Of a DNA stretch of 64,000 nucleotides, positions 27,211-37,900 are shown one piece after another. Numbering within the stretch: position 1 is the stretch's first letter; each line of letters begins with the position of its first letter. This DNA comes from Enterococcus sp. 4G2_DIV0659 (GTDB taxonomy: Bacteria > Bacillota > Bacilli > Lactobacillales > Enterococcaceae), in NCBI RefSeq assembly GCF_002140715.2, contig NZ_NGLE02000001.1:858501-922500 (forward strand). Reading direction: 5' to 3'. The notes beneath the pieces were generated by a model. It saw only the letters and a list, made by a program, of their open reading frames with translations. It was not told the origin of the DNA and searched no databases. Made by a program: the position numbers and the translations under genes.

Positions 27211-28308
27211 TTATTCAGTCGTTCCATCTGATTGATCTATATTTTTTTTAAGTTCTTCATATTTCTGTTGTTGTAATTCTCGTTCTTTTTTTATTTTTTG
27301 TTTAAAATAATAGATAATTCCTGAAATTATCGCCAGTATTCCTAAAACTATCAACATAATCAACAGCCAAGGAAATTGTTTTTTCTGCTCTGGCGGCAAG
27401 TTTACTGCCGTAGCATTATATTTTTTTGCTTCTTTTTCTTTTATTTTGAACGTTCTTTCCCAGGTCCAGTCTCTAAATCCATCATTTGCTTTGATTTTCA
27501 CCGTGTAATTCCCTGCTACAAAGGGTTGTTCCTTTAAATCAATTTTGTAGTTAAAATTCGTATTTGGTGCCATCGTCAAAGATTCTTGATGATTTTCATA
27601 ACGAGGCTTCTTTTCTTTTTCGTAATATAGTTTAGCATCCACTTGCAACTTTTTGATCATTGCAGCTTTTTTATTTTGAATATTCATAATGACCGCATTA
27701 TTTCCATTTACTTGTGTTGCTTTTACTTCATTCAATGCTAATTCAGGCCTAACTTCTTGATCAGTCTCGCTCAATAAAACCCCAACAACATAGGAGAAAC
27801 GATTCCCAACTGCTAAAGCGCCCTGCTCTTTTGTTTCAGATTGACCATTTTCTTTTTGTTCAAAATAAAGACCACCCAAAATATATCCATTAAAAGACTC
27901 TTTTGGAATATTAACTACACATTCAACTATTTTTTTTGATTTTTTTGGTAATTTTATATCTTTAGGCATTGAGGCAATTTCACTAAATGTAATAACCGCT
28001 GATGAATCCTTTTTTGTATCTTTATAGGAATAATCAACTACTCCGTTATCATTTGTAATTGCTGAATTTGCTGAGGCAGAGACAGTGATATCTTCATCTG
28101 TATCATTTGTTAACTCTACACTTAGTGTTTGCGTCTCATTAGGAGTCACTCGCAAATCAAAATAGCTGACCGTCTTGCTACGTTGATTCTCTGGTAAAAT
28201 TGCTTTAACTGTAAAATTGATTTCACTTGCTTGAGCAGTGATTCCGATCATCAACGATAAGAATAAAAAAATGATTGCTATTTCTATTTTTTGCACACGT
28301 TTTTTCAT
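27211..28308 (-). CDS. DUF916/DUF3324 WxL-associated membrane-anchored protein
   Basis: The 365-residue protein has a signal peptide (IAIIFLFLSLMIGITAQA). Next comes a DUF916 domain beginning with the TVKAILPENQRSK...YFDLRVTPNE pattern, and a DUF3324 domain (LNEVKATQVNGNNAVIMNIQN). A C-terminal membrane helix (LIMLIVLGILAIISGIIYYF) and Lys/Glu-rich tail follow. Such proteins always accompany WxL proteins and are thought to hold or present them on the wall. Here two WxL genes lie upstream in the same direction; a 276-base gap with a foldable repeat separates them. Confidence 0.9.
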   Translation of the reverse strand: MKKRVQKIEIAIIFLFLSLMIGITAQASEINFTVKAILPENQRSKTVSYFDLRVTPNETQTLSVELTNDTDEDITVSASANSAITNDNGVVDYSYKDTKKDSSAVITFSEIASMPKDIKLPKKSKKIVECVVNIPKESFNGYILGGLYFEQKENGQSETKEQGALAVGNRFSYVVGVLLSETDQEVRPELALNEVKATQVNGNNAVIMNIQNKKAAMIKKLQVDAKLYYEKEKKPRYENHQESLTMAPNTNFNYKIDLKEQPFVAGNYTVKIKANDGFRDWTWERTFKIKEKEAKKYNATAVNLPPEQKKQFPWLLIMLIVLGILAIISGIIYYFKQKIKKERELQQQKYEELKKNIDQSDGTTE

Positions 28309-28414
28309 CTCTACAAACTCCTTTTTAACTCCTTTAATAATAAAAAATAATCCCTTTTATACTGAAAAGCGTGAGAGTTCTTGCTCTTTAAGTCACACCT
28401 AATCCAACTAAGTA

Positions 28415-28517
28415 GTAGGAGCAAAAGCAACTCTTCAGAAATAAACTGACATTCACAAAAAATTTAAAAAAGGAATCTTCGTGAATTTTTTTATCTCTGG
28501 AAGCCATACGCTCCTAC
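28415..28517. repeat. Foldable repeat, copy R1
   Basis: GTAGGAGC at one end and GCTCCTAC at the other close a 103-base element. Its inside (AGCAAAAGCAAC, CAGAAATAAACTGA, ATTCACAAAAA) matches copy R3 at 43885-44059. It sits in the gap between the small WxL gene and the DUF916 gene. Confidence 0.6.
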
Positions 28518-28584
28518 CACAAATTTTATTTCAATTTTTCAATCATAATCCATTGAATCATTTAATACGTTTAATTGTCTAACT

Positions 28585-29322
28585 CTATAAAGGACTATCG
28601 TTCAATGTCCATGTAAGTGTCGTTTTATATTGGCTATTTGCTACTTTTGCTGTAGCATTAGGCACCATCAATTTTACACCTTGAGAAGCATTAGCGCCTG
28701 TTCCAAATGCAAGCGTCCAAGTGCCCATCCCTTTAGATAAAAGTGCTGTAGCAACTGGTGAAGAACTCGCTCCAGTCGGGTCTAAAGTCACTGGTACGGT
28801 AGTAGGTGCAAGAGAAATTAATTCAGTTGAATTCGGTGTTGCTGCGACAAAACTCATTTCAGCATTATCTAATACCGCTGGGGTTGTGTCTGCTGTTTTA
28901 AATTGACCATTTTGTTTCACCGTTAGTTTCCACCCTAGATTTAACCCTCGTTTATCTGTTACCTGTGCATAGTTTGGAACGCTGATCAATGTTGACAGTG
29001 AATTTTGAACTTGATCCATTTGTGCATAATAGGTCACATCATCTGTTTGAATCACTTTGGTACCAAAGTGAAAATTAGAAATGTAATCCAAACTCAATGG
29101 CCCTCCCGTTCCTGTTTGATGAGGATCATCTGGATTAGGTGTCACAGGCTCAGTTGGATCAAGCGGGTTAACTGGAGATGTTATTGTCGTATCTTGAGAA
29201 AAAGTAATATCTGCATTAGACGTTAAAGACCCTACACTAACAGCTTCTCCAACAACGCCTCCAACAAAACCAAGTGAAACAAGTGCCGCTACAGTAGATA
29301 AAGAACTTAGAATCTTCTTCAT
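28585..29322 (-). CDS. WxL domain surface protein, small
   Basis: The 245-residue protein has a signal peptide and a Pro-rich linker (SPVNPLDPTEPVTPNPDDP). Its WxL domain has the first motif at LGWKLTVKQ and the second at the very C-terminus (TLTWTLNDSPL). The WxL domain binds peptidoglycan non-covalently. It is the typical small WxL partner of DUF916/DUF3324 proteins and heads a unit with that gene. Confidence 0.92.
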   Translation of the reverse strand: MKKILSSLSTVAALVSLGFVGGVVGEAVSVGSLTSNADITFSQDTTITSPVNPLDPTEPVTPNPDDPHQTGTGGPLSLDYISNFHFGTKVIQTDDVTYYAQMDQVQNSLSTLISVPNYAQVTDKRGLNLGWKLTVKQNGQFKTADTTPAVLDNAEMSFVAATPNSTELISLAPTTVPVTLDPTGASSSPVATALLSKGMGTWTLAFGTGANASQGVKLMVPNATAKVANSQYKTTLTWTLNDSPL

Positions 29323-29381
29323 TTTACTTCCTTCTTTCTTTTTTTATTTTAACTTCTTATTTTTAGAAGCTAAACCCTTAA

Positions 29382-31565
29382 TTATAAAGGTGCATCTGAT
29401 AAAATCCATTGTAATTGTGCGGTATACGATTCATTTACATTAATATTCACACTCGGACTTAGTTTTAAAAACACACCATTTTGCTGATTCCACGAAATCA
29501 CCACATTATTATTATCTGGTGATGTATACGTGTAAACTTGAGAAGCCAATGTATTGATAGAATTGTCTTGACCATTGATTCGATAGACAAAAGCTTGGTT
29601 AATGGTTTTACTGGTTGTTGTGGATTGCATCGCTTGATTTTCTCTAACATATAAATTCCACTGGCTTTTAGCTATCCGGCCATCCGCAATGATTAACGAT
29701 GTGTCTACTCCTGTGGGACTGTATGTTTTTGTCTTCGATGGAACTGGAATATTTTTGAATGAAATTTTCGTAGGAGATTGAACAAACCGCAACGTACCAT
29801 TTTCTACTGGAATCGAAATTGCGTTATTTTGAGGAGCAATTGCTGTTCCGCCACCATCAACACCGCCAATATTACTAGAAAAAGCTAAAGTCTGACCCGT
29901 CATGTTTTGAGCCGCTACGCCTGTATATTGAAGCTTATAACTAGTATTCGGCTGAGTAAAATTATTTATCGCCAACATGTTTTGATAATACCAATATTGT
30001 GTATTTGAATTAGAATCTGTTAAAAGCTGTGTTCCCAAAACAGGGGTTTGTATCCCCGTACTCGATGTTTGAATTAAGGTTACTGGACTTAACTGCGTTA
30101 GTCCATTTGGCACGTAGGCTTTTAGCGTTTGACTCCCCCAAGTTGCCGGTTGATTCAGTAAAGTTGTTGTTAATGTATATCTCACTGTTTGGCCAGTAAC
30201 TACAGAAGGTGCAGCTTCCCAATTGCCTTGCCCATTCAACCGTTCAATTGTTTGTACAACAGAGATTGTTGGGGCCAAATAAGAAGTTACTTGATTAAAA
30301 CTACTACTCGTTACTAGAACCGTCCCCGTTCGATTGCTTAACCCTTGAACTGATAAACTCACATTTTCTCCACCTTTAAACATCGGCAAATTGGAAAATT
30401 GAAACGTACCATTTACATTTAATGCCGTAGTATAAACGGTTCCACCATTAATTTGAAGTACTACTTGATACGTACCTGCATTCGTTTGTACCGCGGTTCC
30501 TGAAAGCTGAGTAGTTCCTGGGGTTGCTGAAATCGATGTAACGGGTTGGATCGGCCAACTAACTGCTTGTAAAGTTGAGGATTGACTTTGAATATAATTA
30601 CTTGTTGTTTTTGACTGTGCAATGATCAGAGCTGAAACAGTATCTCCATATTGCAAAGCAGAAGCTAAATTTGTACTAAAATTACCAGAACCATCCACTG
30701 GAATATTACTAATAACAGTAGGCGATGGGGTACCATCAGAGTGTATAATAGTCAATTGGACTAAATAATTATAATTGCTATTTTGTACTTGTTGAATATT
30801 CCCACTTACGGCTGTTTGTAAATTCAAAAGAGGGCTATTAATAACTGGTGGTGTAACATTGGGCACGCTGGTCCCTATTGACATTGATGGCATATTAATT
30901 ACACCTGATTTTGATACATTCCCTAAAACTAAATTTATAATATCCAGACCATCATTTGATGAACCGAATGTTCCTTTGATCGGGTAATTTATACCATTAC
31001 TTGCTGGTGGAATCGTTATCCCATTTAGATACAATGTTGAAACATCAAAACTAAATGTCACTGCCCAGCGACTAAGTCCTAACAAACCTAAAGTATTTGC
31101 AGGAAATGTTACATACACAGAATTATATGCGCTACTATAATCTAAAAAAATCCCATTTGCTGTGTCATGAATATTATAGGATTTATTGCCAATCAATCCG
31201 TTAGGAAGTGTTACTGTACCTGTAAGTATGGACAAAAAGGCTTGCTGTTTTGTTACACTCCCATTGATCTGAGCCGCTATTTCCGGCGGTAGTTGAAGAA
31301 TAATAACTGGTTTTCCCCCTAAAGAAAGATCCAACGTTGGAGTATATGTGTAAGACATCGTGATAATCGACTGCCCAGAGCTTCCTGTAACATAAGTACC
31401 GCTAAGAGCACCCGATCCAGCAGTAACCAAACGCCCTTGCGGCATATCACTAAACTCGGATTGTTGACTAACTATCTCATCTTCCGCAAAAACTCGGCAA
31501 TTACCAAACCATAGAGCACTTAACAAAAATCCCACTAGAAATAAAAACAGCCATTTTCTATTCAC
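29382..31565 (-). CDS. WxL domain surface protein, large
   Basis: The 727-residue protein has a signal peptide, a beta-rich N-terminal region, and Ig-like middle repeats (ITSISATPGTTQLSGTAVQTN type). A C-terminal WxL domain follows, with KSQWNLYVRE and the terminal QLQWILSDAPL. It starts at a GTG (31563-31565). It would be secreted and bound to the wall through the WxL domain, forming the adhesin-like component of the locus. It lies 59 bases before the small WxL gene and is probably co-transcribed. Confidence 0.9.
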   Translation of the reverse strand: MNRKWLFLFLVGFLLSALWFGNCRVFAEDEIVSQQSEFSDMPQGRLVTAGSGALSGTYVTGSSGQSIITMSYTYTPTLDLSLGGKPVIILQLPPEIAAQINGSVTKQQAFLSILTGTVTLPNGLIGNKSYNIHDTANGIFLDYSSAYNSVYVTFPANTLGLLGLSRWAVTFSFDVSTLYLNGITIPPASNGINYPIKGTFGSSNDGLDIINLVLGNVSKSGVINMPSMSIGTSVPNVTPPVINSPLLNLQTAVSGNIQQVQNSNYNYLVQLTIIHSDGTPSPTVISNIPVDGSGNFSTNLASALQYGDTVSALIIAQSKTTSNYIQSQSSTLQAVSWPIQPVTSISATPGTTQLSGTAVQTNAGTYQVVLQINGGTVYTTALNVNGTFQFSNLPMFKGGENVSLSVQGLSNRTGTVLVTSSSFNQVTSYLAPTISVVQTIERLNGQGNWEAAPSVVTGQTVRYTLTTTLLNQPATWGSQTLKAYVPNGLTQLSPVTLIQTSSTGIQTPVLGTQLLTDSNSNTQYWYYQNMLAINNFTQPNTSYKLQYTGVAAQNMTGQTLAFSSNIGGVDGGGTAIAPQNNAISIPVENGTLRFVQSPTKISFKNIPVPSKTKTYSPTGVDTSLIIADGRIAKSQWNLYVRENQAMQSTTTSKTINQAFVYRINGQDNSINTLASQVYTYTSPDNNNVVISWNQQNGVFLKLSPSVNINVNESYTAQLQWILSDAPL

Positions 31566-31938
31566 CCCTAATGCCCCCTTGATTGTACATAACTATTAAT
31601 CAACAGATTGTTTTCATTAATAAAAATATATAATTTGAAAAATATTGAAAATTAAAAAAAGTTACAAATACTTTATATCATTACGTTAATTTTATACTGT
31701 GGTTAAAATAAAGTAAAATATTTGCAATCGTTTTTTAAAATACGCGGAAATTTACACTTATACATTTTTTTCCAAAAGTATAATCCAATATATGCTTATC
31801 AAGCGTTCACTTTTCCTAAAGTCATCCTTTCTTATTTAATTGAGCAATCAAAAAAAGTGACTGGGACATAACTCCACGAGTCGTATCCCAGCCACCTATT
31901 ATTGTTATCAAACTATTTTTTTAACTTAAAATGTTTTA
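31566..31938 (-). other. Intergenic region between the giant protein gene and the WxL operon
   Basis: It contains the terminator of the giant gene (31850-31893) and otherwise AT-rich sequence that must hold the WxL operon promoter. I see no frame with a ribosome site. Confidence 0.5.
31850..31893 (-). terminator. Terminator, repeat copy R2
   Basis: On the minus strand GTGGCTGGGATACGACTC pairs with GAGTTATGTCCCAGTCAC and is followed by T7. It ends the giant-protein transcript and shares the TGGGATA-GACTC/GAGTTATGTCCCA core with copy R3. Confidence 0.85.
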
Positions 31939-34900
31939 TTACAATAGTTGATCTTGTTCTTTTCTTCTAAAAAGATAATATATTAGCAAATTAATAACTA
32001 GTACATAACCTAACCAAGAAAGCTGTTCATTCAGTTCTCCAGTATTAGGATATCTTTTGGTATTTTTCGTCTTACTTGATGTGTTTGGTAATTTTTGTCC
32101 AATTGTTGGATCGTTAGCTTCTTTAATTGGATCATCGATTAAGCCATCTTTGTTTTCTTCAATTGGAGGATCCACGGAAGGATCGACTTTAGCTATGACA
32201 GACACTTCTGATTGATCATTGTATGTCATCGTTCCTATGTCCGTTCCAGTAAGTGTTGCCGAATTTTTAATTTGTTGCTTATCCGTAGCTTCAATTACCT
32301 TGACTTCAAATTCAATCGTCCAAACTTCTCCTGGCGCCATACTTGGTCGAGTATAGGTGAATGTGTTGTCTTTCCAGTGATCGGCATCTAATAATCTAGT
32401 TGTGCCATTGATTGTTGTTGAATTTGGAACATAAACAAGCCCTTTTGGTAATTGGTCTTCAACTTTTGGATCAAATAATGTCCCTGCATCTGCCGTTCCA
32501 TTTTTTACAATTAAGCGATAAACCAAATGGTCATTTACTTTTACTTCTGTTTCATTAGGTGAAGTAACAAAATCCTGATCATCTAGTCGTTTAACACTTT
32601 TTTCAATAGAAGGATCTGGTTTGGCTGTCACTGTGACTGTGGCAGTTCCTACCTCATTATAAGAAGACTTGCTAAAATCGGTTCCGCTCACAGTGGCTGT
32701 GTTATTAATTGTTCCCAATTCCTTCACTGTAGCTACAAATTCAATAATCGTTACAGAACCACCTTTGTAATTTGGAGATAAACGATAACTTAATTTATTT
32801 TCTTTCCATATATCCTTATCACTTACTGGATTTTGATCAACTTTGGTAGTTCCTGCTTTATAGGTCAACCCAACAGGAAGTTCATCGGATACAACACCTT
32901 CTAATAACTCACCATTTTCTTGCGTTCCATTGCTTACTTCAAGTTTATACACAATATCACTGCCAAGCGTTACTTCTGTTTTACCGACAATTGACTTTTT
33001 AATGTCAGGAGCGGCTGGTTTATGAATAGTAACTGGATTTGAAGGGATATTAGATAATTCTTTATCTGATCCTGTTGTATCTGTTGTTTTTCCAGAAACA
33101 TAAGCAATATTCTGACTGATACCTTTTGCCTCGTCTGTGACAACAACTTTAAAGCTGATTATTTTCTTTTGTCCCTCTATAAGCGTTCCTACATCAAGGG
33201 TCAATTGCTGCCCAACGACATGTTCATCACCAACAGACACATTATCTAGCGTCAATGAACCAGGTATATAAGTTAAACCTACTGGAATCGTATCTGTAAC
33301 AATCGTATTTCGAATTTCAGATGGCTCTTGGTTTTTATTTTCAACAATTAAATTATATTGAATCGTTGTTTCTGCCTTAACTGTTGTATCATTCAAATCG
33401 TCAATGCCATCTTCTGATCGTACTTCCTTAGAAATTGACGGATCAGCCGTTCCTCTAATTACTTCAATATCCACTTTATTTGAATGGTCGTAATCAATCG
33501 TTGGAGATTTTTCGCTATCTTTACCAGTAACATAACCTGTATTCGCAATTAAACCTAATTCAGATCTTGTTACTTTAACTTTAAATGTAATGATATATTT
33601 ATTTCCGCCAGCAAATTCTTTAGGTAACTTATGGGTTAATTGATTACCTGTCCAGCCAGCTATTTCATCGGTTACTTTTTCACCATTGATTGTTGTACTT
33701 CCGGAAACGTACTCTAAACCTGAATCTAACGTATCTGTTACAACACCATCATATAAAATACCTGTTGTTTCTGTTCCGTTAGTCACAACTAATTGATAGG
33801 TAACTTCTTGCCCTTTGATTACTTTTAATTGGTCAATCGGGTTGTTCCCATCATCAACTACTGTTTTTTGGATTTTAGGATCAGGTATTTTACTGTTTTC
33901 GACTGTATCTTCGATTTCTGGTAACGTCTCTTCCGGCTGCCCAGGGGGGGTTACTGTACCTGATACGGAAGCAATATTGGTAATTTTACCTTTAGCCACT
34001 TCTGTCACTTTTACATCAAACGTTACGACTACTTGTTCTTTTTCTTTCAATAGACCAAGATTGATGGTTACATTTTGATCTGTTACGTGACTATCTGATT
34101 TTTGTGTTCCATTCACTTTTAACGTTCCTACTTGATAGACAAGTCCTTCTGGTATTGTGTCTTTAAGAATGATGTCTCTCACTTCTGAAGGATCTGTGAC
34201 TGGATTTTCAACAACAATAGTATAAGTGACGATATCTCCTACATGAATGATCTTATCATGGACATCTTCATTTCCTTTAGAAACGGACTTCTTCAAGTTC
34301 AATTCGCCGGCTTTAGGAACAACTTCAATATTGGCGTTTCCTTCATCCGTATAGCTTCCGCTCTCGGTGATGTCTTGTCCGGAAACATAAGCTGTATTTG
34401 GCACTGTTCCTAATTCATTGCTATCTACAACTACTTTGAACTCAATTGTAATGGCCTCTGCGCCACCTTTAATAACTGTCGGTAAATGAACAGTTAACGT
34501 TTCCTCTGTCCAACTTGATTCTTCTACAGGTTGACCGTCCATGGTTGTTGTATTTGGTACGTGTTTTAGACCTGGCACTAAAGCGTCTGTAACAATTCCA
34601 TTTTTTAAGACACCTGTATTTTCATCCCCATTTGTAACAACAAGACGATAAGTTATTTGATCTCCTTTCGTTACAATTGGTTTAGTTGGTGTAACAATAG
34701 ATTTTTCGATTTTTGGAGCTGGGGCTTTATTGATATGCTCATCAGCATTATCTGTTATATCAATTGGTGACTCTCCGTCGACAGGTGTGACCTTACCTTT
34801 AGCAGAAGCAACATTTTCAATTGTTCCTTTTGCTTTTTCTGTTACTTTTACTTTAAACTTGATTGTTACAACTTGTCCTTGTGTCAGTGTATTTAACTCC

Positions 34901-37900
34901 GCTGTTAAAATATTATCCACAACTTGACCTGTAGCAGAAATATTTTCTCCAACGAATTCTAGTGTCCCTTCTTGATATTCTAAACCAGTTGGAATGTTAT
35001 CTGTAACAACTACGTTTTTGACTTCTGAAGGAAGTTCTTCTGTATTTTTCACAACAAGTTGATATTCAATAATGTCGTTTACTGAGACCACTTTGTTATG
35101 CATATTTTCTGTATCTTTAAATACAGATTTTTCAATTTCTAATTTCCCGTCTTTTAAAACAGGTGTAATCGTATCGGTCCCTTTTTCTGGTGTGTAGCTT
35201 GTTTTATCTTTGTCTTCACCAGTTAAAAACGCATTATTAGGAATTGGTTTTCCGATCTCTTCTAGTTTATCACCTTTAGTTACTTCAACAGTAAAGGTGA
35301 TCGTTGTTTTTGTCCCACCTAAATAAGGGGATGGCAAGTCGTAATCAAATGTTTTCTTATCTGCTGACCAGCTAGCTTCTTGCGCTGGTGTTGCAGGTTG
35401 TCCATTGATTTTCGTTGTACCTGGAATATAAATCAATCCATCTGGCAGCTCGTCTTTTACCTTACCATTCAATAACTCTCCTGTATTAGCGTCACCATTG
35501 GTTATTACTAATTCATACGTTACTCGGCTGCCTTTGATAACATCTTTACTTACAGGTTCAATTACTTTTTTCGTAATTTGCGGATCTGGCGCTTTGTAGA
35601 CGGTCACTTTATCAGCAACAGGATCTAGAGCAGATGGTTCTCCTCCTGGTGTTTGAACTATTTGTCCATTCGCAATTCCTTTATTGTCGATAATCGCTTC
35701 CGCTGTTTTTGTAACTTGTGCTTGAAACTCAATTCTTACCTCTTGACCACCAGTTAATTTATCTAAAACAGCTTTTACTGTTTCTGGTGCTTTGGAAATA
35801 CTTAGTTCTTTTACATTAACACTATCTGGTTTATCCACAACGCGTAGCGTGTCTTTTTGGTAAATTAAGCCTGCTGGGATTTTATCTTCAATAGATGCAT
35901 TTAGTACTTCTGAATTACCTGGTACAGTGTTCTTTATCACTAGTTGGTAAGTAATTATACTGTCTTCGGCGACCACTCCGTTTGGAATTTCTTTTTTATT
36001 GCTGTTTAAAACGGATTTTTTGATTTCTAGATTTCCGGGTTTTGGATAGACAGTGACATCAACAGTATCATCTTTCTTAGGAAGTTCATTTTTATCTTTG
36101 TCTTCTCCAATAACTGTAGCAGTATTGTTGATTTTTCCTTTTGCATCTTCACTTACTCGAACTTTAAATGTGATAATTCTTGTTTCACCTGCTGGTATGG
36201 CTTCGTTGAATGTATAGGAGAAGTTCCTTCCCTTCGTCCAAACTCCTGTATCAGAAATTTTTGTTCCGCCAACAGTCGTTGAATCAGCAACGTATTCCAG
36301 ATTTGGATCTAAATCGTCCGTCACTTTTGCATTTAGCAAATCACCATTTAGAGCTTTATTTTCTTTCGTGCCATTAGCAATACTAATTTGATATAAAATT
36401 TCATCTCCATTGAAAACATTTCCGTTCGTTGGATCAATTACCTCTTTTTTAATAATTGGATCGGGTTGTTTGTGTACAAGAACTTCATTAGAAGTAGGTG
36501 TTTGCGGAATCTTATTTGAATCAGGATTAGTAGGATCTTCTAATGTTTCTCCTAATGCCATTGCTTTATTTTTTGTAATAGCTAACGCTGTTTCCGTTAC
36601 TTTTACATCAAAAGTAATGACTATTGGTTCCGTCTTTTCAGTCACTTCACCGATTATTACTAGTAATGAATTTCCTTCAACTTTACTTCCATTCGTTGGG
36701 ACTTCCCCATTAACTTTTAATGTATTATCCTGATAGATTAAACCTTTAGGAATCGTGTCCGTCACTTTAACATTGTAAATGATAGAAGGTTCTTTGACAG
36801 TATTCTCGACGATGAGTTTATATTCGATAATATCGCCAACTTTTACAACTTTATCATGTTTATCTACTGAATCTTTCGAGCCTTCTAAGACTTCTGAAAC
36901 TTCTTTTTTAATCGATAACTTCCCAGCATTTCGGACTGTTTCAAAATCGTCTGAAGCTGTTTTTTCCTCGATTGTTTCTGTAGTATCCTTATTGACTTGA
37001 TAATCACCATTGAGTTTAGCTGTGTTTGTAATATCTGTTTTTATTTCATTTGTTATTACTTCCACGTCAAAGGTAATGGTAATGGTTTTTTCAGCGTCAA
37101 TAGTTAGTCCGCTGTATTCGAAAGAATCTTTATTATTTACGTCTGTTACCCAACCAAATAAGGTATCATCCATCTTCACTCCGTTAACAACGGTTGTGTC
37201 TCGAACATACTTCACTTCATCAGGAAGTCTATCACTGATTTTTCCGTTGATGATTGGTGCACCATTTTCATTTTTCGCAACTATAGTGTACGTAAGTATT
37301 TGACCTTTATAAGCTTTTTTCTGACTGACAGTTTTACTCAGTTCAGGATTTGGTGTAATCCCTAGCTCTGTTGATGGTTTTTGTTCTGCTTCTTTATCAA
37401 TATCTGGACCATTTGGAACTTCGTCTATCTTTCCAGATGCAGAAGCAATATTTTTTAATTCTCCAGACGCATTTTTTGTTACTACTACATTGAATGTGAC
37501 CTCAGCCCATTCGCCTCCCATTAAATCACCAATCAATACATCCAAGTTTTGACCAGTTCCTAAATTCGTGCCTTGGCTTTCTCGTTCTTCATTCTCTTTA
37601 AAAATCTTTACTTTGATAGAATTTTGATCGATTTCTAATCCTTTTGGCACATCATCTTTGGCATGAACAGCTCTAACAATCGTGCCTACAGCAGCAGTAT
37701 TTTTTACAATCAGTTTATATGTGACTGTATCTCCTACCTTTACTGGACTTTTGTTTTCAAGTTGTTCAAATTGGTTATTTGCCATCTTCCCAACACTTTT
37801 TTCAATCGATAATTCTCCAGGAGGATAAACAAAATGTACGCCAACTGTTGATGAAGCATCTGTCTTGTTATTTTCTTGTTTGTCTGTTCCTGTAATTGTT

